A stretch of 46,965 bases of DNA from Ardenticatenales bacterium (lineage in GTDB: Bacteria > Chloroflexota > Anaerolineae > Epilineales > Epilineaceae), in NCBI GenBank assembly GCA_020853525.1, contig JADYYS010000017.1, positions 1 to 46,965 of the forward strand, given 5' to 3'. Positions 17,835 to 27,337 of this stretch are shown piece after piece. Under the pieces are notes generated by a model, which made no database searches, was not told the origin of the DNA, and saw nothing but the letters and a program-made list of their open reading frames with translations. Position numbers and translations under genes: made by a program. Each line of letters begins with the position of its first letter. Positions within the stretch are counted from its first letter, which is position 1.

Positions 17835-19603
17835 CGACCGGCCTCGCCAACCGTGCCCAGCGCCGCGTCGAGGTCCTCGAGCCCCGCCGCCAGCAGCTGC
17901 GCGTAGCGCGAGCCCGCGTCCGCCGCCAGCGCCGCCCGCGGCCCGTGCTCCACGATGCGGCCATCCGCCAGCAGGCAGACGGCGCCCAGCCGCTGGACGG
18001 TCGCCAGGCGGTGGGCGATGACGACGACGGTCCGGCCGGCGGCCAGGCGCGCCATCGCCGCGGTCAGTCGCGCCTCGGTGGCCGGATCGAGGCGGGACGA
18101 CGCCTCGTCGAGGACGACGAGGCCGGGGTCGCCGATGAAGATCCGGGCGAAGGCCAGCAGCTGCGCCTCGCCGGCCGAGACGCCGCCGCCGGGGGCCAGC
18201 ACGGTGTCGAGGCCGTCGGCGAGGCCGTCCACCCAGGCGCCGAGGCCCAGGCCGTCGAGGGCGGCGCGGATCCGCGTGTCGTCGACGGATGGGTCGAAGA
18301 GCGTGAGGTTGTCGCGAAGCGTGGCGCGGAAGAGCTGGACATCCTGGGTGACGATCGCGACGCGCCGCCGGAGGTCGGCTGTCGGGACATCGCGCACGTC
18401 GACGCCGCCGAGGTGCACGGTGCCGACGGTCGGGTCGAGCAGGCGGAGCAGCAAGCGGGTGAGCGTCGTCTTGCCGCTGCCGCTCGGGCCGAGGAGGCCC
18501 AGGGATGTGCCGGCCTGGACGGTCAGCGTGACGTCGTGCAGCGTCGGGGCGTTGCCGCCGTCCGTGTCCGCGTAGGCGAACGAGACGGCGTCGACGTCGA
18601 TGGCCAGCGGGCCGGCGGGCAGCACGCGGGCGTGATCGGGCGCGGGCTCGGGGAGCGACGTCCGCTCGTCGAGCAGCGCGCGGATGCGGGTGATGCTCGC
18701 GCCGGCCTGCTGCAGATCGCCCAGCTGCCGGGCGATGCCGGAGAGCAGGCCGTCCAGCTGGAGGCTGTAGCTGAACAGGAGCCAGGCCGTGCCGAGCGTG
18801 ATCGACCCGTTCTGTACCAGCACGACGGCCCAGCCGAGGCTGATCGCCATCGCCACGAACAACAGCAGCACGGACGTGCCGCCCGTGGCCGAGCCGAGGA
18901 GGCTGGCGCGGAGGTTGCGGCGCCAGATGTCGCGGGAGAGGCCGAAGAACCGGCGCAGCGTGTACGCCACGGCACCGTTCGCGCGCAGGTCCTCCGTGCC
19001 GGCGAGGCGCTCCTCGAGGAACCCGAACAGCTGCGCGGACGCCTCGCGCGCCGCCGCCCAGTGCGGCACGGCCAGGTGGAGGATGCCGCGCATGATCGCG
19101 ATGGCGACGAGGACGAAGACGGCCATCGTGGCGCCGATCCGGACGTCGACCCGAAACAACATCGCCAGCACGCCGACCACGAGCAGCGCGCTGCCGACGA
19201 GCTCGAGCAGGAAGCGCGACACGAAGTTCGCCAGCGTCGCCACGTCGCCGTCGATCCGCTCGATCAGCTCGCCGGGCGTGTGGCGGCCGTGGAAGGCGAG
19301 GTCGAGGTGGAGTACGTGCGCGAGCAGGTCCTCGCGCATCTGGTTCGTCGCCGTCTGCGCCAGCTCGGTGGACACGATGCCGGCCGCCACCATCAGCCCC
19401 TGCAGGACGAACGCGAGGCCGACGAACAGCGCGGCCAGGCGGACGAGGTCGCCCGCCGACGCGCCGCCGATCGCGCCGTCGATGAACGCGCGCTGGAGCT
19501 GCGGGCCCGCGAGGTCGAGGGAGATGTCGGCGAGCATGAGGGCGGTGAGGAGGGCGGCGCGGGAGCGCAGGGGGAGGAGGTAGCGGGTGAGGATGTCGCG
19601 CAT
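17831..19603 (-). CDS. ABC exporter half-transporter, catalytic partner
   Basis: This 590-residue exporter half is built like its neighbour, but the ATPase features are mirrored. Walker A is GPSGSGKTT. Walker B VVLDEASSRLD keeps the catalytic Glu and the switch VIAHRL keeps the His, while the signature is degraded to VSAGEAQ. Pairing the two gives one competent site and one degenerate site, as in TM287/288-type heterodimers. I chose the ATG at 19603, which begins the cytoplasmic elbow helix MRDILTRYLLPL; a TTG at 19639 would add 12 residues. It is transcribed first, and the second half follows with a four-base overlap, which favours equal expression. Confidence 0.92.
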   Translation of the reverse strand: MRDILTRYLLPLRSRAALLTALMLADISLDLAGPQLQRAFIDGAIGGASAGDLVRLAALFVGLAFVLQGLMVAAGIVSTELAQTATNQMREDLLAHVLHLDLAFHGRHTPGELIERIDGDVATLANFVSRFLLELVGSALLVVGVLAMLFRVDVRIGATMAVFVLVAIAIMRGILHLAVPHWAAAREASAQLFGFLEERLAGTEDLRANGAVAYTLRRFFGLSRDIWRRNLRASLLGSATGGTSVLLLFVAMAISLGWAVVLVQNGSITLGTAWLLFSYSLQLDGLLSGIARQLGDLQQAGASITRIRALLDERTSLPEPAPDHARVLPAGPLAIDVDAVSFAYADTDGGNAPTLHDVTLTVQAGTSLGLLGPSGSGKTTLTRLLLRLLDPTVGTVHLGGVDVRDVPTADLRRRVAIVTQDVQLFRATLRDNLTLFDPSVDDTRIRAALDGLGLGAWVDGLADGLDTVLAPGGGVSAGEAQLLAFARIFIGDPGLVVLDEASSRLDPATEARLTAAMARLAAGRTVVVIAHRLATVQRLGAVCLLADGRIVEHGPRAALAADAGSRYAQLLAAGLEDLDAALGTVGEAGR

Positions 19604-19673
19604 GGGGGTGGATGCTAGCGGTGCGCTCCGGTTGGGCAAGTTGGTGCGAACACGGCTCTTGCGCGATGCGGCC

Positions 19674-21611
19674 TCATGGCTGGTCGAGCTGGAACGTCCA
19701 GGGGCCAGGGATCTGGAAGATCGGGCGGGACAGGCAGAGGGTGGCGGTCGGCAGAATCTCGCCGGCTGGTCCGCCCACCATTCGCCACATCGCCGGCGCG
19801 GGGCCGGTCAGGGGCATCCCATGACCCCCGCCTCTGCTGAAACCTGCACATTCCCTACGCAGCCCGCCCCAAAGCGACCCGCGCCGCACTCGGCCAATGT
19901 CCAGATCGATCAACTGACGTCCGTCGGATCCATCATCGGCCCAGTGGACGGTGATCATTGCCGTTGGCAAACGACCGGCCCAGTCCGGATCGGCGTCGGC
20001 GGGCTTGGGCTCGCCGGGATCGACGACGACCGCGAAGCCGATCGCCAAACGGCGATCTGCGATCTGCAGCGTGTTCGTCACGGGATAACGTTCCACGGCC
20101 ATGCCGCTACGTGCCGCCGCGCCCAGATTCACGGAGTAGGCATACGTGGCGGCGACGGTATCCAATCGCACCGTTGTTGCGTTCGGGCCGTTCAGGGGTG
20201 TTCGCTCGACGAGAGATTCGTCGTCAACCGAATGCAGCAGGGGGCCGACGGTCAGATCAACGGGGCCGGTCCCCGAACCGGCAGGTACCGCAAAGAGCGC
20301 GGTGACGGGCAGCGACCATCGATAGACTGTCCCGGATGGATCCTGCCTGCTTCCCTTGGGCACGCGGAGTCCGAGTTCCGCCGCGGCGCCGCCCCCCGCG
20401 TGGTGATGCGTGAAGATGGCTGCCGGATGGAGCTCGGGCTGCCCAGGGCCTGCCACGGACACCGCATCGTACGGATCGGCGCGCCCGACGCCGAAGAAGC
20501 CAGGATTCTCGGCGTGGTCAAGGGTCGTGAAGCTGACCAAGTCCGCCGGGCCGATCGATACGGCCTCCAATCGCACGGCAAGGAGCCCATTGCCCGGAAC
20601 GGCCATCCACCCTTGGAGCTTCAGTCCTCCCCGTTCGACGGGCGCACCCATTCGGTGCGCCCTCGTCGATCCGCGGGCAGCCACCGAGGCCACCGGAACG
20701 CTGATCGCACGGAGATCTGGATTCCAGGTGTCTGTCCCGTCCGCAGTCCGCAGGCTGATGTAGCCGATTTCATGGTCCGGCTTTGCGAAGAAGCCGGCAT
20801 CGCCGCGCGCACGCTGCGCGGGTGATAGCGGGGGCACGATGCACGTTTGCGCGGGCAACTCAACGGTCCGTATCGTGCAGGTCAACCCCTCGTTGTTGCG
20901 CCCGAACTGCTCCTCACCCGTCTGGGGGTACAGTGTGACGATCCCCTGTTGATCACCGCCGGCCTCTGCCGGCGGCTCCACCTCGACCATGCGCACCGCC
21001 ATCCGCGTGGCATTCCGATCCGCCACAAGCCCGTCGATCACGACATCCAGGCCGCCGACCGTCACCGTGACGGGCGTCGTGGACACCCACGCGTCGGGCG
21101 CAAGTGGCAGGATCCCCATCCCCGGCACCCAGTAGTACGCGTCGTCGCCGGTGCCGACAGGCCCCGACCCGTCGCCGTCGCCGTCGCCGTCGCCCCGGCC
21201 ATCGCGCACCCCAACCCCCATCACCGCCCGCACCCACTCCCCAACCCCCCGCGCCCGCTCCTGAATCGTCCCGCCCCCCGGCATCGTCGCCAGCGCGCTC
21301 CCGACGACGATCACGACGACGACCGCCCCTGCGAACGCCATCGCCCACACCGGCCGCCGCGCCGTCACCGATCCGCGCCGCCACCGCGCCACACGCGCCC
21401 GCCCGATCTCGCCGGCGACGCGCCCGGCCAGCGTATCCGGCGCGGCCACGGGCTGCAGCAGGCCGCGCAGCGCCGCATCGACGCGCGCGGCCTCGGCGAG
21501 CGACGATGCGGCAACGGGCGACGATGCCGACGACGCCGTCGACACGCCATCCAGTCGCCGGAATGCCTCGGCCAAGGACTCGTCTTCATCCGTCGATCGG
21601 CGTCGGAACAT
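19674..21611 (-). CDS. Single-pass membrane protein, probable anti-sigma partner
   Basis: This 645-residue protein starts one base after the sigma-factor stop, and its ribosome-binding site lies in the sigma gene's last codons. About 88 cytoplasmic residues precede one membrane helix (MAFAGAVVVVIVVGSALA, about 89-108). A Gly-Asp repeat (GDGDGDGDGSG) and a large extracytoplasmic region of some 500 residues, rich in beta-strand pattern, follow. The position immediately behind an ECF sigma gene argues for an anti-sigma role. The zinc-finger motif HxxxCxxC of common anti-sigma factors is absent, and I do not recognise the outer domain. The large outer part could sense an extracellular ligand or stress; this is inference. 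Confidence 0.6.
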   Translation of the reverse strand: MFRRRSTDEDESLAEAFRRLDGVSTASSASSPVAASSLAEAARVDAALRGLLQPVAAPDTLAGRVAGEIGRARVARWRRGSVTARRPVWAMAFAGAVVVVIVVGSALATMPGGGTIQERARGVGEWVRAVMGVGVRDGRGDGDGDGDGSGPVGTGDDAYYWVPGMGILPLAPDAWVSTTPVTVTVGGLDVVIDGLVADRNATRMAVRMVEVEPPAEAGGDQQGIVTLYPQTGEEQFGRNNEGLTCTIRTVELPAQTCIVPPLSPAQRARGDAGFFAKPDHEIGYISLRTADGTDTWNPDLRAISVPVASVAARGSTRAHRMGAPVERGGLKLQGWMAVPGNGLLAVRLEAVSIGPADLVSFTTLDHAENPGFFGVGRADPYDAVSVAGPGQPELHPAAIFTHHHAGGGAAAELGLRVPKGSRQDPSGTVYRWSLPVTALFAVPAGSGTGPVDLTVGPLLHSVDDESLVERTPLNGPNATTVRLDTVAATYAYSVNLGAAARSGMAVERYPVTNTLQIADRRLAIGFAVVVDPGEPKPADADPDWAGRLPTAMITVHWADDGSDGRQLIDLDIGRVRRGSLWGGLRRECAGFSRGGGHGMPLTGPAPAMWRMVGGPAGEILPTATLCLSRPIFQIPGPWTFQLDQP

Positions 21612-21612
21612 G

Positions 21613-22194
21613 TCACACCTCCCCGTCAGCGGCGTGGGCGCGGTAGAGCGCCCCGAGCCGCTTGCGCGCGCGGAACAGCCGGGTCTCGATGGTCGAGGCG
21701 GGCACGTCCAGCAGCGCGGCGATCTCGGCGTAGGTCAGGTCTTCGAGGTAGCGCAGTACGAGGACCGCGCGGTCGGCGGGCGCCAGCGCTCGCAGTTGGC
21801 GTTCCAGGTCGATCCGCAGATCGTCGGAGCCGCGCCAGGCGGACGTATCGTCGGCGACGTCGAGTCCGAGCGATGCATCGTCCAGTGACACCGTGCGCGC
21901 GGCGCCGCGGGTGCCGCGGCCCACGCGACCCCCGCGCAGCCCGTTCAGCGCGCTGTTCGTCGTCAACCGGCGCAGCCACGGCCAGAGCGGCTCGCCGGGG
22001 CGGAAGCGGTCAAGCTGGCGATGGAAGCGGACGAAGGCCTCCTGCGCCAGATCCTCGGCGTCCGTTCGGTCGCCGCAGAGGTGGTAGCACAGGCTGTAGA
22101 CGGCGTCCTGGTAGCGCTGGATCAGGAGGCCGAACGCCTGGGCGTCGCCGGAGCGCGCGCGGTCGATGAGACGGTCGTCGGTGGAGGCGGCCAT
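21613..22194 (-). CDS. ECF-family RNA polymerase sigma factor
   Basis: A 193-residue sigma-70 family protein with only regions 2 and 4. Region 2 reads YQDAVYSLCYHLCGDRTDAE and ends with WPWLRRLTTNSALN. Region 4 reads LAPADRAVLVLRYLEDLTYA and contains the helix-turn-helix AEIAALLDVPASTIETRLFR. I chose the ATG at 22194, which has GAGGAA ten bases upstream. An alternative ATG at 22266 sits five bases after a TACTCT -10-like hexamer and could be read from a leaderless transcript, adding 24 Arg/Pro-rich residues. It is coupled to the membrane partner downstream. The target promoter is unknown. Confidence 0.92.
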   Translation of the reverse strand: MAASTDDRLIDRARSGDAQAFGLLIQRYQDAVYSLCYHLCGDRTDAEDLAQEAFVRFHRQLDRFRPGEPLWPWLRRLTTNSALNGLRGGRVGRGTRGAARTVSLDDASLGLDVADDTSAWRGSDDLRIDLERQLRALAPADRAVLVLRYLEDLTYAEIAALLDVPASTIETRLFRARKRLGALYRAHAADGEV

Positions 22195-22458
22195 CGGTGT
22201 CGCGTTCCTCGCGGGGGCGGGACGGTGGCCCGTCGGTCGGCGCAGCATCGCGTTCAGGAGGGTCATGTCATAGAGTACACGCGGGCGGCACCGCTTTCTT
22301 GCATCACCGCACAAATCCGATCCGCACCGAACCGGCCGTCACCCCGGGCGGTTGCCCCGCGTCCAACCTTCATTGCACACTTCGTCGCTTGGTCCGATGC
22401 CCTTCGTGTTCCACGCTGCCAACCGTAACCCCACTCCCATACCCGCAAGGTTGACCCG

Positions 22459-25400
22459 ATGCTGAAGCGCCCCATCGCCGTGAGCGGCCTCGCCGTGCTC
22501 GCGCTCGCCCTCACGCCCGCGGGTCCCCGCGCCACGTCCGCGCGCGTGGCGTCGCCGTCGGCCCTGCCCACCGGCTTCGTCGAGACGCGCGTCGCCGACA
22601 AGCTGAACGGTGCGACGGCGATGACGGTCGCCCCGGACGGCCGCGTGTTCATCGCCGAGCAGCGCGGGACGGTTCGCGTCGTCGAGAACGACGTCCTGCT
22701 TGCCGAGCCCGTCCTCACGGTCGCCACGACCGCCATCGAGGACCTTGGGCTCATGGGCATCACCGTCGGTCCGGACTTCGACGCGTCGCCGTCGCTGTAC
22801 GTGATGGTGACCGTCGATGCGCCGGTGACGCACAACCGGATTCTTCGCTACAAGCTCAGCGGCAACGTCGCCCCGGTCGAGAGCGCCCAGGTCATCGCCG
22901 ACCTCGAACCGCTGACCACGCGCACGCGCGTCGGCGGCGGGCTCCACTTCGGCGCCGACGGCATGCTCTACGTGGGCACGGGCGATGACGGCAACGGGGC
23001 CAACGCCGCCAGCCTGGAGTCGACCTTCGGCAAGATCCTGCGCCTTGCCCCGGACGGCCAGATCCCGCCCGACAACCCGTTCTTCGCCACGCACCAGGGC
23101 CGCAACCGCGCGATCTGGGCGAGCGGCCTGCGCAACCCGTACACGTTCGCAGTCCAACCCGCCACCGGCCGCATGCTGATCAACGATATCGGCCAAGCCG
23201 CGTTCGAGGAGATCAACGACGGTGCGGCGGGCGAGGACTACGGCTGGCCGTCGACGGAAGGCCCGACGTCCGCGCCCGGGATCACCGGCCCCCTCTACGC
23301 CTACCCGCACGTCCCGGGCTGCGCGATCAGCGGCGGCGCGTTCTACAACCCGGCCGACGCATGGTTCCCGCCGTCGTATGTCGGCAAGTACTTCTTCGCC
23401 GATTACTGCCAGGGCGAGATCCGCGTCCTCGACCCGAACAACCCCACCGACGTCACCGTCTTCGGCTCGACCAGCGCCCCGGCGTGGCCGATCGACGTTC
23501 GCGTCAGCCCGGACGGCGCGCTGTACTACCTGGCGCGCGGTGCGGAAATCGGCACCGATACGGGCGCGCTCTACAAGGTCCGCTACGTCGGCAGCGGCCA
23601 GCCGACGATCGGGATCCAGCCGGCCGCCGCATCCGTCGTCGTCGGCCGCACGGCCCGCTTCAGCGTCCGCGCCTTCGGGACGCAGCCGCTGACCTACCGC
23701 TGGCAGCGGGACGGCGTCGACGTGCCCGGCGGGACGGGCGCCGACCTCGTCGTCGGCCCGGTGCAGCCATCGGACAGCGGCGCGCGCTTCAGTGTGATCG
23801 TCGGCAACGGCGAGGGCTCGGTGTCGAGCGATGCGGCGCTGCTGACGGTCACGGAGCGCACGCCGCCGGTGGCCACGATCCTCCTGCCGAACGCCGGCTT
23901 CCAGTTCGTCGGGGACGGGCTCGTCACGTTCTACGGCCAAGCCGTGGACGCGCTCGACGCCCCGCTGCCGCCCAGCGCGCTCTCGTGGCGCATGGACCTC
24001 CACCACGCCGACCACGTCCACGAGCTCATGCCGACGACGGTCGGTATCGCCGGCGGCACGCACATGCTCGACCTGGACAGCCACCGCAGCCCGGACGCCT
24101 TTGTCCGGATCACGTTCACCGCACGGGACAGCGAAGGCCTCGTCACCGTGCGGACGCGCGACATCCAACCCCTGCTCGTCGACCTCGCCCTGACGTCCGA
24201 TCCACCCGGCATCACGCTGTCCGTGGACGACACGCCGGTCACGACGCCGGCGACCGTTCCGAGTATCGCCGGCGTGCGGCGCACCGTCGCCGCGGACGCC
24301 CTCGAGCGCGTCGGCGGCGCGCTGTACGCGTTCGAACGCTGGTCGGACGGGGGCGATGCGATCCACACGACCCCTCCCATGTCGCGGACGATGACGCTCA
24401 CCGCGACGTTCCGGCTCTTCGGTGGATCGCTGCCGATCGTCGACTGGGGCGGCGACTACGTCGATGCCGACGCCGCCTTCCGCGGCGCCGACGTGCCCGT
24501 CGAGACCGATCTCGATCTCGAACGCGACGGCGTGTACGACGACGAGCGTTGGTCGATCCCGTGGTCGGACGCCACGCCGCTCTCGCCGCCGGTCGATCGG
24601 GCCGCCAAGAGCGCCCGGTTTTACGGCGGTCTCCTCATCGAAAGCTACGACCGCCCCTTCGAGTACAAGTGGGCACAGGTCTGGGCCCAGTCACCCGTCA
24701 AGCCATTGGACAAGCTCTACTACGGCGCCGGCCCCGGAACGCGAGGCTGGGACCTGCGCTACTGGCGGAAGGCGGACTTCCTCAGCGGCGGCCACGACCG
24801 GCGCGTCTCGTTCGATGAGGCCAGCTCGATCGCGCTCGTGAACTACGAGGGCGGCGACGGCGTGCCGCAGAACAACTCCGGTCAGGTGCGCATCGTCGTG
24901 AAGGACGGCGGGCAGTGGTTCATCTCGGAGCGCGCCGGAGAACCGGCGAGCGAGACGGCGTCGCTGATCATCACGGACCCGCGGAACACCGGCTGGGCGC
25001 TGTACGATCCGCAGCCGCCGGCCCGGCTCGCCTTCAAGCCCAGGTTCGCCCAGTTCGAACCGCACGTCTTCGTGGACATCCAGGCCGTCGGCTACCTCCA
25101 CTCCAACGACGCCGTCCCGCCGCCCGCCGCCGACGCCCGCGCCGGATTCACCGTCGAGCGCGTCCACGTGACCGCGCGCCTCGGCGACCCGGCCACCGCC
25201 CTGCCGCCCGAGGGTCCGACGCTGGCCGCCAGCACCCCGGCCACGGCACCGCCGACGAGCCCGCCGACCGCAACGCCGACGGTCACGCCCGGCCCGTCGC
25301 CCACGGCGACGCGCACGCTCCTGCCCGGCGAGACGCCCCCTCCCACGGACACCGCCGCCCCGACCGACACCCCGCCGCCCGGCAGCACGACGGCCCGCCC

Positions 25401-27171
25401 GCCCGCCAGCGTGACGCCCACGTTCACCGTCACGTCGCCCGCGACGCGCACGCCGACCCGCCGTCCGCAAGGCGAGGGCGGTACGGTCTACCTGCCGATC
25501 GGCTACCGCCGCGCGACCGTCGCCGGCGCACCGGCTCCGCTGCTGAAAAACGGCCTGCCGGTCCGCACCGGCGTCGCGGAGATCGCGGAGATCGCGGACG
25601 TCGCGAACACCGCGAACACCGCGGACGTCGCCCCTGCCGCCCGCGCCGCCCACCACGCGGACGACCGCCGGCCCGTCCTCGTCGTCCTCCGCCCCGCCAT
25701 CGACGTCGCGCGGCGCGACGTGCCCGACGACGTCGCCATGAAGGCCGTCGCCCAAGCCCAGGACCGCGTGCTCGCCGACGTCGACGCGGCCGACGTGACA
25801 CTGCGCCACCGCTATGGGATCGTGCCGCTGCTCTTCGTCGACGCCAGCGCGCGCGGACGTGCGGCGCTGGCCCGACACCCGCTCGTGGCGGCCGTCGAGC
25901 CCGATCGTGTGAGCGTGCTGCAGCTCGCCGAGCACGCCCAAACGGTCCACGCCGACCGGGTATGGGCGGACTACGGTGTGACGGGGGAGGGCGTGAACGT
26001 TGCCGTGATCGACACCGGCGTCGACGCGAACCATCCGGACCTGAAGGACGCGATCGTTGCCCAGAAGTGCTACTCCGTCGAGAGCGGGTGCGGGGTCAAC
26101 AGCGCCGCGTCCGAAAGCGATGACGCGATCGACCGGAACGGGCACGGCACCGGCATGGCGGGGATCGTTGCGGGCCGCGGCGTTGTGGCGCCGCGCGGGA
26201 TCGCTCCCGGCGCCGGCATCGTGGCCGTGCGCGTCTTCAACGCCAAGGCCGAGTCGTACATCAGCGACCAGGCCAAGGCGTTCGACTGGATCGTCCGCGA
26301 GCGGAGCCGGCTGAACGTCAAGATCGCGAACATGAGCCTCGGCTCGAGGGAAACGTTCACCGGCAACTGCGACCAGTCGGACCCGGTCCGCGCGGCCGCC
26401 ATCCAAACCGCGATCACGCGCGGCATCGCCGTCTTTGTCGCCACCGGCAACAGCGGGGCCCAGAACGCGCTCAGCGCGCCCGGCTGCCTGTCCAACGTCA
26501 TCGCCGTCGCGGCGACGTACGACGCCGATCTCGGCCGTGAGCCGGACCGCGGCGAGTTCGGCGGTCCCGACGGCTGCTTCGACGAGAACGCCTCACCGGA
26601 CACGGTCACGTGCTTCTCGAACATCGGCCGCGGCGTGTCCCTGGTGGCGCCGGGTGCCTGGACGACGGCGCCCAAGATGGGCGGCGGGACGTCGTCGACG
26701 GTCGGGACGAGCAATGCCTCGCCGGTGGCCGCCGCGGTCGGTGCGCTAGTGGTGGCGGTAGACGGCAACATCCGCCCCGCGCAGCTCAAGAAGCTGCTCG
26801 AGGACACCGGCACGCTCGTCACGGCCAAGAACGGCCAGAAGTACCCGCGCGTCGATGCGCTGGCCGCCCTGATCAAGGCCGGCGCCAAGCCCGTGACGCC
26901 GGCCGGACCGACGGTGGTGCCGACGGTGGTGCCGACGGTGGTGCCGACGGCGACGCGGACACCGGGACCGACGGCCAGCGCGACAGGGACGCCGATCGCT
27001 TCGGACACGCCGGTGCCGAGCGCGACGACCGCCGCGCCTACGGCAACTTCGTCGCCTCCGGGTGAGACGCCGGTGCCGACGCGGACCTCGGCACCGGCGA
27101 CGAGCACGCCATTCCACGGAGACGGGTCCGGCCCACGCATCTACCTGCCGGTGGCCAGCAACCGCGAATAG
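22459..27171 (+). CDS. Secreted fusion: PQQ-type sugar dehydrogenase + subtilisin zymogen
   Basis: This 1570-residue protein has an N-terminal signal peptide (AVSGLAVLALALTPAG). Residues about 35-375 form a glucose/sorbosone-dehydrogenase propeller (GLMGITVGPDFD, AIWASGLRNPYTF). Ig-like and other beta domains follow to about 910, then a Pro/Thr linker (915-1005). VYLPI at 1010-1014 looks like a protein end. After it come an I9-like propeptide (about 1070-1155) and an S8 peptidase with Asp1185 (VIDTGVD), His1229 (NGHGTG) and Ser1418 (GTSNASP). A second Pro/Thr tail with three VVPT repeats and a terminal IYLPV (1561-1565) ends it. Frame is open throughout, so this is a true fusion in this assembly. 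Sugar oxidation with PQQ is inferred from family. Autoprocessing could separate the halves. Confidence 0.85.
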   Translation: MLKRPIAVSGLAVLALALTPAGPRATSARVASPSALPTGFVETRVADKLNGATAMTVAPDGRVFIAEQRGTVRVVENDVLLAEPVLTVATTAIEDLGLMGITVGPDFDASPSLYVMVTVDAPVTHNRILRYKLSGNVAPVESAQVIADLEPLTTRTRVGGGLHFGADGMLYVGTGDDGNGANAASLESTFGKILRLAPDGQIPPDNPFFATHQGRNRAIWASGLRNPYTFAVQPATGRMLINDIGQAAFEEINDGAAGEDYGWPSTEGPTSAPGITGPLYAYPHVPGCAISGGAFYNPADAWFPPSYVGKYFFADYCQGEIRVLDPNNPTDVTVFGSTSAPAWPIDVRVSPDGALYYLARGAEIGTDTGALYKVRYVGSGQPTIGIQPAAASVVVGRTARFSVRAFGTQPLTYRWQRDGVDVPGGTGADLVVGPVQPSDSGARFSVIVGNGEGSVSSDAALLTVTERTPPVATILLPNAGFQFVGDGLVTFYGQAVDALDAPLPPSALSWRMDLHHADHVHELMPTTVGIAGGTHMLDLDSHRSPDAFVRITFTARDSEGLVTVRTRDIQPLLVDLALTSDPPGITLSVDDTPVTTPATVPSIAGVRRTVAADALERVGGALYAFERWSDGGDAIHTTPPMSRTMTLTATFRLFGGSLPIVDWGGDYVDADAAFRGADVPVETDLDLERDGVYDDERWSIPWSDATPLSPPVDRAAKSARFYGGLLIESYDRPFEYKWAQVWAQSPVKPLDKLYYGAGPGTRGWDLRYWRKADFLSGGHDRRVSFDEASSIALVNYEGGDGVPQNNSGQVRIVVKDGGQWFISERAGEPASETASLIITDPRNTGWALYDPQPPARLAFKPRFAQFEPHVFVDIQAVGYLHSNDAVPPPAADARAGFTVERVHVTARLGDPATALPPEGPTLAASTPATAPPTSPPTATPTVTPGPSPTATRTLLPGETPPPTDTAAPTDTPPPGSTTARPPASVTPTFTVTSPATRTPTRRPQGEGGTVYLPIGYRRATVAGAPAPLLKNGLPVRTGVAEIAEIADVANTANTADVAPAARAAHHADDRRPVLVVLRPAIDVARRDVPDDVAMKAVAQAQDRVLADVDAADVTLRHRYGIVPLLFVDASARGRAALARHPLVAAVEPDRVSVLQLAEHAQTVHADRVWADYGVTGEGVNVAVIDTGVDANHPDLKDAIVAQKCYSVESGCGVNSAASESDDAIDRNGHGTGMAGIVAGRGVVAPRGIAPGAGIVAVRVFNAKAESYISDQAKAFDWIVRERSRLNVKIANMSLGSRETFTGNCDQSDPVRAAAIQTAITRGIAVFVATGNSGAQNALSAPGCLSNVIAVAATYDADLGREPDRGEFGGPDGCFDENASPDTVTCFSNIGRGVSLVAPGAWTTAPKMGGGTSSTVGTSNASPVAAAVGALVVAVDGNIRPAQLKKLLEDTGTLVTAKNGQKYPRVDALAALIKAGAKPVTPAGPTVVPTVVPTVVPTATRTPGPTASATGTPIASDTPVPSATTAAPTATSSPPGETPVPTRTSAPATSTPFHGDGSGPRIYLPVASNRE
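26911..26946 (+). repeat. 12-bp tandem repeat in the fusion gene
   Basis: Three perfect copies of the 12-base unit ACGGTGGTGCCG encode the repeating Thr-Val-Val-Pro linker just after the peptidase domain. Such runs readily change copy number by slippage, so linker length may vary between strains. Confidence 0.85.
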
Positions 27172-27200
27172 GAACCCTGCGGCATCACGGCAACCGGTTG

Positions 27201-27293
27201 GTAGGGGCACGGCATGCCGTGCCCACCGGTCGGGTACTACAGGCCGACGCGGTCGTGATTCCAGGGTAAGGGCACGGCATGCCGTGCCCCTAC
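27201..27293. repeat. REPIN-like pair of inverted REP elements
   Basis: Two identical 24-base elements face each other. One runs 27201-27224 on the plus strand and the other 27293-27270 on the minus strand, 45 bases apart. Each is the tetranucleotide GTAG followed by a 20-base perfect palindrome of GGGCACGGCA type. A 5' GTAG beside a palindrome is the known layout of REP sequences recognised by RAYT transposases, and an inverted pair is a REPIN. They lie between two convergent genes and may also end transcription. No RAYT gene is present in the window. Confidence 0.75.
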
Positions 27294-27337
27294 CATCGAC
27301 GGCGTGATGGACGGTTGGTCCGTTTTGGCCGCGCCCG

